Shown piece by piece: positions 32,532 through 39,682 of a stretch of 40,055 nt of DNA; the first letter of the stretch is position 1; every line of letters starts with the position of its first letter. Under the pieces are notes generated by a model, which saw only the letters and a program-made list of their open reading frames with translations, had not been told where the DNA came from and ran no database searches. The DNA comes from Anaerolineae bacterium (GTDB lineage: Bacteria > Chloroflexota > Anaerolineae > Fen-1058): the NCBI GenBank assembly GCA_003154115.1, contig PMCF01000211.1, forward strand, positions 1 through 40,055. The letters are read 5' to 3'. Both the position numbers and the translations under genes were made by a program.

Positions 32532-35372
32532 ATGGATACGACGTTATTCCTCGTTCTGCTCGCCATCATCCTCATTGGCATCGTCGCGCTGGTGGCCTGG
32601 CAGCGTTGGCGCTCGCGCCGCGCGCTAATTCGCCAGGTGCGCGAACTTCAGGCGCTGTCGGATGCCGGCCGTGCCCTGGCAGAAGCCCGTCTGGATGTGG
32701 ACGAGCTGTGCGAGTTGATCTATCGCCGCGCTTCCGATTTGATGGATACCTCGACGTTTCAGCTGGGCCTGTTCGAAGCGTCAGTCTACGATATTCGCAT
32801 CTGGATTCGCGATGGGCAGCGCCTGTCACCCCAACGGTTTGATCTCAGTGAGAATCCCGGGCTAGTGGGTTGGGTGCGCGAGTCGCGCCAACCGCTAGTG
32901 GTGCGCGATTTCGAGCAGGAGCGCGATCGGTTGCCCGCCCAGCCGCGTTACACCAACGATGCGGCGCCGCGTTCGGCGGTGTTTGTGCCGCTCGTCGCGC
33001 GCGATCGATCGATCGGGGCGCTGGTGATTCAAAGCTTCCGGCCCGGCGCGTTTACGGACGAGCACGTGCGGCTGTTGTCCATCATCGGCAATCAAGCCGC
33101 GGCCGCGATTGCCAACACCCGTTTGCTGCAACAGGAACAGCGGCGGGCCGGGCATTTGCAGCTGATCGGCGAAATTGGCCGCCAGATCGCCGCCATCCTC
33201 GATCTCGATACGCTGTTTCATCAAACGGTGGAACTGGTCCGCGCGACGTTTGATTATACCTTTGTCGCCATTTGTGTGCGCGAAGAAAGTTCCAACCGCA
33301 TCGTGTTTGAAGGTGTCACTTACGAGGTGCTACACAATCAGCACGTGCATGTGGGGCAGGGCATCATCGGGTGGGTGGTGGAAAAGGGCGAGGCGCTCAA
33401 CGTGCCCGATGTGACGCAGGATGAACGCTACTGGCCGGACGCGACGCTGCGCGCGACCCGCTCGGAATTGGCTGTGCCCTTGATTTTCGGTGAAAACATC
33501 ATCGGCGCGATTGACGTGGAAAGCGATCAGGTGGCGGCCTTCAACGACGAGGACCGCTATACGCTGCGCACGCTGGCCGATCAGATTGCGATCGCGATTC
33601 ACGAAGCGCGCCTGTATGCGACTGAACGCGAGCAGGCCTGGATCAGCACGGCGTTGTTGCAAGTGGCCGAGGCGACGGGGCAAGCGACCAACCTGGAAGA
33701 AGTGTTGGACACGGTGGTGCGCATCACGCCGCTGTTGTCGGGCGTCGATCGCTGCGGCGTGATCCTCGCTTCCGGCGAGCCGGGGCATTTTCGCGGGCAA
33801 GCTGCTTTCGGTATCGAGGCGCTAAACGACTTCTACACGCTGAAGTTGATCCCCGGTGATAGCTTGCTGCTTGACGAGATCTGCCAGACCTTCAAGCCGA
33901 TCATGCGTCCGGCGTCGCTGGCTCACGATCCGATCATGACGTACTTCGGGCCGGGCGATGTGTTGGGACTGCCGCTGCTGGCCCATGGCGAGCTCAACGG
34001 TGTCATGTGGGTCGGCGCTACGCCCGATCAATTTCTGACCCCGCGCAAGGCGGGCTTGCTGGGCGGCATCGCCAATCAAGCCGCCATGGCGATCAGGAGC
34101 GCGCAGTTGGCGATTGCGCAGGGCGAGGAAGCGTGGGTCAGTACGGCGCTGCTGCAGGTGGCCGAAGCGATCGGCCCGCTAACCGATCTGGATGCGATTG
34201 TCAGCACTATCGTGCGTTTGGCGCCGTTTTTTGTCGGCGTGGAGGTGTGTGCCTTGTTCCTGGCGGAAAAAGGGCGACCGATCTTATTGGCCGGCCGGGC
34301 GCACGGCCTGCCGCTCGATCTCATGAACGAGTTTACGGCCCTGCGCACTGAACGGCACGAGTGGATCGTCGCTGGTGAGGATACGGCCCAGGCCGTGGTC
34401 GCCGTACCCGATCGGGTGGCGCAAGCTCTGCGGCTGCGCTTGCCCATCGTGCTGCCGCTGCGCGGTCGCACCGAATTGGTGGGCGTGCTGCTGGTCGACG
34501 GACACACCGAAGATTTGCTGCTCAATCAACGTCGTCTTAACATTCTGAATGGCATTGCTTCGCAAGCCTCCACCTCGATCGAGAGCGTGCGTTTATTAGC
34601 CGATCAGGCCACGCGGCAGGTGTTGGAGAAAGAACTCGACCTAGCCCGCGAGATTCAGAAGAGTTTCTTGCCCGCTTGTTGTCCGGTGATACCGGGTTAT
34701 CAACTTGCGTCGGCGTGGCGCTCGGCGCGACGGGTGGGCGGCGACTTCTATGATTTCATGCTGTTGTCCAATGGCAACGTCGGCATTGCGATCGCGGATG
34801 TCGCCGACAAGGGCGTGCCCGCCGCTTTGTTCATGGCGTTGAGCCGCACGCTGATGCGCGCGACCTCGATGAGCGGGCGCTCGCCGTCGGATGCGCTGCG
34901 CCGCACTAACACGTTGATCATCTCCGATGCGCGATCGGACTTGTTCGTGACGGTGTTCTACGGCTTATTGCATCCACGCTCGGGCCACTTCACGTATGCG
35001 AACGCGGGGCACAATCCGCCGTTGTGGGTGAACGTCGGCGCGGGCCGGGTGGAACGTTTGCTGCTACACGGCATGGCGTTGGGCGTCATTCCTGATTTGC
35101 AGCTGACCGAGCATTCCGTCACGCTTGAACCGGGCGATGTGCTGGCGTTGTATACCGATGGTGTGACCGAAGCGTTTAACGCCGCCGAAGAAGAGTTTGG
35201 GGTAGAGCGGTTGGAGGAAGTGGTTCTGGCGCATGCCGATCAATCGGCCGAGGACATCGTCGCCGCGATTGAAGCCGCAGTCGATGCCTTTGTGGGCAAT
35301 GTGCCGCCGTTTGATGATTTCACCCTGGTCGTGTTGAAACGGATGAAAGATGCGCCTGGCGTGCCGCAATAA
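32532..35372 (+). CDS. Membrane-anchored four-GAF SpoIIE-family PP2C phosphatase
   Basis: About 946 residues. An N-terminal membrane helix (TLFLVLLAIILIGIVALVAW) is followed by four GAF-type modules at roughly 45-195, 205-365, 370-535 and 540-700. Modules 3 and 4 begin with nearly the same sequence (AWISTALLQVAEATG and AWVSTALLQVAEAIG), showing internal duplication. A coiled linker (LEKELDLAREIQKSFLP) leads to the SpoIIE/RsbU phosphatase domain, with metal residues in RRVGGDFYDF, ADVADKGVPAALFM and the final PFDDFTLVVL. It is a signal-gated Ser/Thr phosphatase, usually acting on an anti-anti-sigma factor. No anti-sigma partner is in the window. I chose the ATG at 32532; TTG or GTG starts up to 15 nt earlier are possible. 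Confidence 0.88.
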   Translation: MDTTLFLVLLAIILIGIVALVAWQRWRSRRALIRQVRELQALSDAGRALAEARLDVDELCELIYRRASDLMDTSTFQLGLFEASVYDIRIWIRDGQRLSPQRFDLSENPGLVGWVRESRQPLVVRDFEQERDRLPAQPRYTNDAAPRSAVFVPLVARDRSIGALVIQSFRPGAFTDEHVRLLSIIGNQAAAAIANTRLLQQEQRRAGHLQLIGEIGRQIAAILDLDTLFHQTVELVRATFDYTFVAICVREESSNRIVFEGVTYEVLHNQHVHVGQGIIGWVVEKGEALNVPDVTQDERYWPDATLRATRSELAVPLIFGENIIGAIDVESDQVAAFNDEDRYTLRTLADQIAIAIHEARLYATEREQAWISTALLQVAEATGQATNLEEVLDTVVRITPLLSGVDRCGVILASGEPGHFRGQAAFGIEALNDFYTLKLIPGDSLLLDEICQTFKPIMRPASLAHDPIMTYFGPGDVLGLPLLAHGELNGVMWVGATPDQFLTPRKAGLLGGIANQAAMAIRSAQLAIAQGEEAWVSTALLQVAEAIGPLTDLDAIVSTIVRLAPFFVGVEVCALFLAEKGRPILLAGRAHGLPLDLMNEFTALRTERHEWIVAGEDTAQAVVAVPDRVAQALRLRLPIVLPLRGRTELVGVLLVDGHTEDLLLNQRRLNILNGIASQASTSIESVRLLADQATRQVLEKELDLAREIQKSFLPACCPVIPGYQLASAWRSARRVGGDFYDFMLLSNGNVGIAIADVADKGVPAALFMALSRTLMRATSMSGRSPSDALRRTNTLIISDARSDLFVTVFYGLLHPRSGHFTYANAGHNPPLWVNVGAGRVERLLLHGMALGVIPDLQLTEHSVTLEPGDVLALYTDGVTEAFNAAEEEFGVERLEEVVLAHADQSAEDIVAAIEAAVDAFVGNVPPFDDFTLVVLKRMKDAPGVPQ

Positions 35373-35392
35373 ACATGCGGCATCTTCGACCG

Positions 35393-35467
35393 CCGACGCA
35401 AAGCGTCGGACACGGGCCAGGCTGAAGAATCAAAACCGATCGGGGGTAGCACTCCGATCGGTTTTTG
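35393..35467 (+). terminator. Double hairpin terminator after SpoIIE phosphatase gene
   Basis: CCGACGC-aaa-GCGTCGG (35393-35409) is followed by a second stem, AAACCGATCGG (35433-35443) with CCGATCGGTTT (35454-35464), which runs into TTTTGTT. The second has the stem plus T-tract of an intrinsic terminator. Confidence 0.75.
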
Positions 35468-35475
35468 TTGATCGA

Positions 35476-35503
35476 CTACCAGCTACCAGCAACCAACCAC
35501 TAG
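35476..35503. repeat. Heptad repeat CTACCAG (2 exact + 2 degenerate)
   Basis: CTACCAG is repeated exactly at 35476-35482 and 35483-35489, followed by the degenerate CAACCAA and CCACTAG in the same 7-bp phase. It directly precedes the left target duplication of the MITE-like element. Confidence 0.5.
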
Positions 35504-35508
35504 CGACT

Positions 35509-35788
35509 CAATGTCAGTAAGTTAGTGTGTCGGCCACGTCATTCCCGCACGTTTTCGCTCACGTCGTACCCGGCACGTTGTGCCGGCGACGCGCTAGGCG
35601 TGCGTGCCGCCAGGCCCCACCGGGGCCTGGGTACGGCAAAGCGGGACCTGCGGCAGTTGCACGACCGTACATGTCGCCAATCGGCACTCTGGATGCCCGA
35701 TACGTCGTACCCGGCACAATGTGCCGGCGACGCGCCAGGCGGAGGCACTCGGGCATGACGTTACCCCCGGCTTAACTTACTGACATTG
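35509..35788. mobile_element. 280-bp MITE-like element with TIRs and 10-bp target duplication
   Basis: Perfect 16-bp terminal inverted repeats, CAATGTCAGTAAGTTA (35509-35524) and its complement (35773-35788), are flanked by the direct repeat ACTAGCGACT (35499-35508 and 35789-35798). Inside, a 40-bp unit is repeated directly (35561-35600 and 35702-35741, 3 differences), each holding a CCGGCAC...GTGCCGG palindrome. A CAGGCCCC-acc-GGGGCCTG hairpin lies between them. There is no transposase frame, so it is non-autonomous. The right target copy contains the TAG stop of the neighbouring gene (35790-35792), so the element landed at the very end of that gene. Confidence 0.8.
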
Positions 35789-35789
35789 A

Positions 35790-37241
35790 CTAGCGACTAT
35801 TGAAATAGTTGTAAGCTGTTTTGGAGAGATCGCTCATGACCGAGTTGGCGACGTTCCAGTCGAAGTTCTGATTGGCGGTGTTGAGAAAGACGACGAGGAT
35901 GTAATCGCCGCCGGGGCTGCGCACTAACGCGGCATCGCCGCGTGTATCGAAGTTGCCGCCGGGCCGGTTGGCGACCACCGCTTGAGCCGGTAGGCCACTG
36001 CGCAACAGCGCCGGAATATCCGCCGGTGAATTCGTCCGCAGCAGCTCGATCAGCGCGCGGCATTCGATCGGGTTGAGTTGATCGGGATAGACCACGAGCA
36101 ACGCCCCGCCGCTCCGGCTGCATTGATCGATCATTTCCCACAACAGGCCGATATCGCCAGCGGTCGTCTGCATGGCCGGGCTGGGATTGGTGTTCATGGG
36201 CGGATTCGTATTGGCCGGCGTGCTGATGCCGTGGGTGGCTGTGATGGGCTGATCGAACGGCTGCGCCAGATATGAATTACGCAACCCTAAATTTCCCAGC
36301 GAGGCGCTGACGGTATTAGCGCCGGCAAAGGTATTGCCCTCACCAATTTGATTGAGCAGTTGATTAGCGGGCAAATTGCTCAACTCGGTGGTGAGCGTGG
36401 CCGTCAGCCGTTGCGTGGTGGTCACATCCAGCGGCAGATCATACTTCCGATAGATCTCGACGGCGATGGGGAGTTTCATCACCCCGCCGCCGGTGAAGGG
36501 CACATTGGGATTGATAGTGAGTTCCTCGCCGGTCTGCAAGTCCTTTAGAAACACGCTCGCGGTGCCAGGAAATGAGGCTAAGCGCGCTTGCATGAGCTGC
36601 TTCAGCTGATCGAGCGTAGGAGGCGGGGCCGGTTTTTGTTCTACGACTAAGTCGGCGTCACGCCTGGCGGCAGACTTCAACGCATCCTCCAACGCGGGCA
36701 TCGACGCGACAATGTTGAGCAAGCGGCCGGGCTGTCCGGGTGACAGGGACAACGTATCATTCTGCGGGACGGGCGAGCGAGGCGGCACGTCATAGCGCGT
36801 GGCCACGTCGGCCAGGAACGCGCGCGCTTTTTCGTCGGAGTAGCTGGCACTGACGGGAATATCACGCGCGGCAGGCGGTTGCAGAACCAGATGCCGCAGG
36901 AAATCGCCGATGGAGGCCGTGCGCGTGCGAGCTTCGTGTACCACCCGCTGCGTCTCGGTAAGATCGAACGTGAAATCGATCGCCTGCGGCTGGAGGGTTA
37001 CGGTGGAGGTGAGATAGCGCAGTGTGACGGGCTGTTGCAGATCGGCGTCGATCTGCTCGACGGCTTCGTCGATCGGTTGGTCGGGATAGGGCTGTCCGCC
37101 GATGCTCCACGCCGCAGGCAGGCGCGACAACGACACTTGAAAGAGTACGAACTGCACCAGGACGTAGGCCACGACGATAATGATGCCCAGCGTCTGCCAG
37201 CCGCGCAGCGATTTACGTTTTTGATAAGACCAGTTAGACAT
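35790..37241 (-). CDS. Beta-lactamase/PBP-fold protein, catalytic residues lost
   Basis: About 483 residues. An N-terminal helix (GIIIVVAYVLVQFVLFQVSL) is followed by a ~180-residue region like the YoaR/PG-binding-4 domain and then a class A beta-lactamase-type domain. The expected Ser-x-x-Lys reads GGVMK (FTGGGVMKLPI, around residue 250), so the nucleophilic serine is replaced by glycine. The SDN region reads LSNLPANQLL and the KTG region RPG. Fold and spacing are kept, so it is probably a non-hydrolytic cell-wall or ligand-binding protein rather than an antibiotic-resistance enzyme. The start at MSNWSYQ (37241) is preferred; an ATG at 37256 lies in the heptad array. No Shine-Dalgarno sequence is seen. 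Confidence 0.72.
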   Translation of the reverse strand: MSNWSYQKRKSLRGWQTLGIIIVVAYVLVQFVLFQVSLSRLPAAWSIGGQPYPDQPIDEAVEQIDADLQQPVTLRYLTSTVTLQPQAIDFTFDLTETQRVVHEARTRTASIGDFLRHLVLQPPAARDIPVSASYSDEKARAFLADVATRYDVPPRSPVPQNDTLSLSPGQPGRLLNIVASMPALEDALKSAARRDADLVVEQKPAPPPTLDQLKQLMQARLASFPGTASVFLKDLQTGEELTINPNVPFTGGGVMKLPIAVEIYRKYDLPLDVTTTQRLTATLTTELSNLPANQLLNQIGEGNTFAGANTVSASLGNLGLRNSYLAQPFDQPITATHGISTPANTNPPMNTNPSPAMQTTAGDIGLLWEMIDQCSRSGGALLVVYPDQLNPIECRALIELLRTNSPADIPALLRSGLPAQAVVANRPGGNFDTRGDAALVRSPGGDYILVVFLNTANQNFDWNVANSVMSDLSKTAYNYFNSR

Positions 37242-37248
37242 GTTGAAA

Positions 37249-37282
37249 ATGATCAATGATCAATGATCAATGATCAATGATT
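37249..37282. repeat. Heptad repeat ATGATCA x4
   Basis: Four head-to-tail ATGATCA units plus ATGATT lie directly upstream of the beta-lactamase-like gene. The heptad is the same as at 32489-32516, where it forms a palindromic array. Confidence 0.75.
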
Positions 37283-37365
37283 CTTTTGCGGTCGTCCACG
37301 CGCTGAGCACCGGCAGAGGGCCTGGAAAAATTTGCAGGGCGCGTTGTTTGGCCTGACCGGTAATT

Positions 37366-38697
37366 TTAGTGCCACGACCAAATGGCGAAATCGCCCGGAC
37401 CGATAAAGCGCGGGGACCCAGCGGGCTGCTGGGTGTCGACGACGTAGACGCCACGTTTACCGATCAACGGTGTTCCAGTATACACCAGGGAGCGGCTGTC
37501 GGACGACCACACGGTAGTGGATTGGGCAAACTGATCGAAGTAGGTGAGCAAATAGATGAAGGCTTCGGTCGGCTCGAAGGTGTTGAGATCGCTCGTCTGG
37601 CCGGAGGTCAGATCGATCACGTGCCACGTCAATTGGAGGACGCGTTGACCTTGCGCCACCACGGGTGCGGCTAAGCCACCCGCCCGACCGATGGACGCCG
37701 GCTCGACGAGCGCCCCGGTCAGATAAGCGATCTTCTTGCCATCCGGCGCCCAGAAGAACCCCACCAGATTGCCTTTGTACACGGTCTGCGTTGTGCGCTT
37801 AGCGAGATCGATGATGGTCAGGCCGTTATAAAGGAAACTGTCTGGCGTGTTGAGCGTGTACGCCACCTGTTGTCCAGCGGGCGCGAGCGTAAACGCCACG
37901 CCGCCATCAAACGTAGCCAGAGTCTCGACGGCGCCAGCGGCGTTCAGCACCAACTCGCCGCGTGCGCCTTGCTGCCGCGCATAGAGCCAGGTATCCGTGT
38001 TGTCGGGCAACCACACGGGCGCTTGAAACAGCGCCGGGCTTGTTTCGATCTGGTGGGGTTGAGTGTCGTTCAGCGTATAAGTGCCGACGAACGCATCCGC
38101 TCGATCGCCGCCAATGTGCGCCACCAACGATCGGCTGTCCGGCGACCACGAGGAATAGTTGGGCTGGCCGGCTAGTGCCAGTTGGGCAGAATTGGATCGA
38201 TCGGTTTGGGCGATTTGCAACTCCATGGCGTTGAGTGCGCTCGGGATCAGAAATGCTACGGCCCGATCGTCGGGCGAACCATTTAGATAGAAGGGGGCGC
38301 TCCGTCGATCGGTTTCAAAGAGGATCAGCGGCGCTTCCCCAGCGGGCTGGGCGCTGATCAGGCGGCTTCGATCGCGTTCGGTTTCGACGAAGATCAAATG
38401 TTGTCCATCGTGCGACCAGATGAGGGCCGCGGTCGGCACGCTGCCACTGTGCTTGAGCTCAATTTGATCGGAGCCGTCGGGAGCGCTGGTGTAGATGCGA
38501 TCGGCATCGATCACGGCCAACCGATTGAGCGGCGCGGCGTTGGTCGCCGGTGTGATCACGGCGGCAGGTGTGGGCGTGAACACAAAAATGATCAACGCGG
38601 CGACGAGCAGTCCCACCAGGGCCAGCACGAACAAGCCCAGCACGATCGCCAGTGCAATGTAGGGCGCATAGTCTGAAGGAGAAGCATCGTCTGACAT
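37366..38697 (-). CDS. Membrane-anchored TolB-like WD40 beta-propeller protein
   Basis: A 443-residue protein. A cytosolic stub is followed by one membrane helix (about 10-36, IALAIVLGLFVLALVGLLVA) and then an extracytoplasmic propeller. Blades are marked by repeats such as IWSHDGQHLIFVETE, SWSPDSRSLVAHIGG, FWAPDGKKIAYLTG and VWSSDSRSLVYTGT, the S/D-P/H-DG-x-x-hydrophobic pattern of TolB/PD40 repeats. Function unknown; probably a surface scaffold or sensor. The ATG lies 6 nt after a TATAAT box, which predicts a leaderless mRNA. It is upstream of the beta-lactamase-like gene in the same direction, 124 bp apart. Confidence 0.78.
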   Translation of the reverse strand: MSDDASPSDYAPYIALAIVLGLFVLALVGLLVAALIIFVFTPTPAAVITPATNAAPLNRLAVIDADRIYTSAPDGSDQIELKHSGSVPTAALIWSHDGQHLIFVETERDRSRLISAQPAGEAPLILFETDRRSAPFYLNGSPDDRAVAFLIPSALNAMELQIAQTDRSNSAQLALAGQPNYSSWSPDSRSLVAHIGGDRADAFVGTYTLNDTQPHQIETSPALFQAPVWLPDNTDTWLYARQQGARGELVLNAAGAVETLATFDGGVAFTLAPAGQQVAYTLNTPDSFLYNGLTIIDLAKRTTQTVYKGNLVGFFWAPDGKKIAYLTGALVEPASIGRAGGLAAPVVAQGQRVLQLTWHVIDLTSGQTSDLNTFEPTEAFIYLLTYFDQFAQSTTVWSSDSRSLVYTGTPLIGKRGVYVVDTQQPAGSPRFIGPGDFAIWSWH

Positions 38698-38703
38698 GAA
38701 ACG

Positions 38704-38734
38704 ATTATACCTGTTTTGAGCAGCTGCTTGTCAA
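38704..38734 (-). promoter_or_regulatory. Promoter of TolB-like gene, leaderless, overlapping tRNA-Pro promoter
   Basis: On the - strand TTGACA (38729-38734) and TATAAT (38704-38709) are 19 bp apart. The -10 ends 6 nt before the ATG at 38697, so transcription should start at or beside the start codon. Its -35 overlaps the -35 of the divergent tRNA-Pro promoter. Confidence 0.65.
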
Positions 38735-38756
38735 ACGTTGATCGCTCTGTTATAAT
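38728..38756 (+). promoter_or_regulatory. Sigma-70-type promoter of tRNA-Pro
   Basis: TTGTCA (38728-38733) and TATAAT (38751-38756) are separated by exactly 17 bp, 12 nt before the tRNA 5' end. The hexamers and spacing are identical to the tRNA-Thr promoter. Confidence 0.85.
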
Positions 38757-38768
38757 CACGCCACTGTT

Positions 38769-38843
38769 CGGGGCGTAGCGCAGTCCGGCTAGCGCACTAC
38801 AATGGGGTTGTAGGGGTCGGAGGTTCAAATCCTCTCGCCCCGA
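38769..38843 (+). tRNA. tRNA-Pro(GGG)
   Basis: A complete 75-nt cloverleaf. Acceptor CGGGGCG/CGCCCCG, D-arm GCGC/GCGC, anticodon stem CTACA/TGTAG with loop ATGGGGT (anticodon GGG, codons CCC/CCU), T-arm GGAGG-TTCAAAT-CCTCT, discriminator A. CCA is not encoded. Independent unit with its own promoter and terminator. Confidence 0.95.
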
Positions 38844-38846
38844 CAG

Positions 38847-38887
38847 AAAGCCGCTCGCGGAGTCAAATTCGCGGGCGGCTTTGTTTT
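38847..38887 (+). terminator. Intrinsic terminator after tRNA-Pro
   Basis: AAAGCCGCTCGCG pairs with CGCGGGCGGCTTT over 13 positions (one G-T) with a 10-nt loop, followed by TGTTTT. Confidence 0.85.
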
Positions 38888-39034
38888 GCGCCGGCACCTG
38901 GAGTCGGAGGTTCAACCCGTGCAGTGCAGGGCGCGACTCATGCGGTGTAGGACAAGTGTCCTCTCGCGCGGCCATCCTTCAAGTCAAATCGGCGGTGTGT
39001 AACCATCGGCCCGACCCTTGAACGGGGCCGGGCG
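38888..39034 (+). other. tRNA-Pro 3'-end-like fragments and second hairpin
   Basis: GTCGGAGGTTCAA (38903-38915) repeats 13 nt of the tRNA-Pro T-arm (38816-38828). After a ~43-nt insert, TCCTCTCGC (38959-38967) repeats the next part of the tRNA (38830-38838). It looks like a degenerate tRNA 3'-end copy split by an insertion. A further GC-rich hairpin (GCCCG-a-CCC with GGG-gc-CGGGC, 39009-39033) ends the region. No gene is seen. Confidence 0.5.
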
Positions 39035-39043
39035 TTTGGCTAT

Positions 39044-39071
39044 TTGATATGGGTGTATACTGGTCTATAGT
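39044..39071 (+). promoter_or_regulatory. Putative promoter of the 63-residue ORF
   Basis: TTGATA (39044-39049) and TATAGT (39066-39071) are separated by 16 bp, 48 bp upstream of the start codon at 39119. Confidence 0.4.
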
Positions 39072-39118
39072 CGGATACGAGAATGATAGGTCGAGTAGAT
39101 AGTAACAAAGGGAAAACC

Positions 39119-39310
39119 ATGGCCCCGCAAGACACACGAGAAGTAGCCAACCTAGCACGCCGAATCGATCAAAACCTCAAGAAGATTTGCCAGGCACAGT
39201 TTGGGCACATCCTCACGCTGGCCGAATGGAAAGACTTGCCCTTCGCGATACGGCGCGAGATCGATAAACAGGCACGGCAACAAGCCAATCATAGCGCGGG
39301 CAATCGCTGA
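39119..39310 (+). CDS. Small hypothetical protein (63 aa)
   Basis: Starts MAPQDTREVANLARRIDQNL. The ATG at 39119 is favoured over the upstream frame start at 39083 because AAGGG lies a few nt before it. It is charged and mostly helical, with a single Cys (KKICQAQFG), then the segment LTLAEWKDLPFAIRREIDKQ and a basic/polar tail. No known domain is recognised. It lies between tRNA-3'-end-like sequences, so it may be cargo of a small integrated element. It could be a small DNA- or RNA-binding or regulatory protein; this is not established. Confidence 0.5.
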   Translation: MAPQDTREVANLARRIDQNLKKICQAQFGHILTLAEWKDLPFAIRREIDKQARQQANHSAGNR

Positions 39311-39682
39311 CAGCGCAGTTGTAGAATGAAGGTGCTCCCATGCTGTGTCCAGCTGTCGGGTGGGAGGTCCGCCCATGCACCGCATGGGTGGGTGTCCCTC
39401 GCCGCGACAGACAAGCCACCTGCGAATGACATTTCGTGGGGGCTTTTTGTTTTGCTTACATTACCCGCAAACGGGATTCCCAAACTATGGCATCTTATTT
39501 GGCAGAGTGTCGCTACTTGCTTGTCTCGCAGAGCGGTGCTATAAAGGGCCGGCGCACGCCGGAGCACTGAATGGTGAAGTCGGATATATGCTATTGTCTG
39601 CCCAGTCGGATAATTCGTAGTTGGACCCGTTTCGTGACCCACACTGGTGTGGCATACAGGAGAGTTTTTCTTCTCCCCATGG
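39311..39682. other. 372-bp region with tRNA-end/terminator-like copy, no gene
   Basis: CCTCGCCGCGACAGACAAGC (39397-39416) closely resembles the tRNA-Pro 3' end plus terminator start (38832 onward). It is followed by a stem and T-run (to about 39456) like the tRNA-Pro terminator. Before it is a compact fold: TGTCG/CGACA enclosing GGGA/TCCC and the hairpin CCCATGC-acc-GCATGGG (39372-39388). Further palindromes are CCGGCG-ca-CGCCGG (39548-39561) and CCACAC-ca-GTGTGG near 39640. No convincing coding frame. Confidence 0.45.

Noticed and set aside
35790-37241. Beta-lactamase resistance gene
   Set aside because: Ser-x-x-Lys, SDN and KTG are all altered, so hydrolytic activity is not supported.
32489-37282. 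CRISPR array
   Set aside because: The ATGATCA arrays have 7-bp units without spacers, and there are no cas genes. No CRISPR is present in the window.
39354-39410. 4.5S/SRP RNA or complete tRNA
   Set aside because: The fold lacks the conserved SRP apical loop, and no cloverleaf with an anticodon can be drawn.
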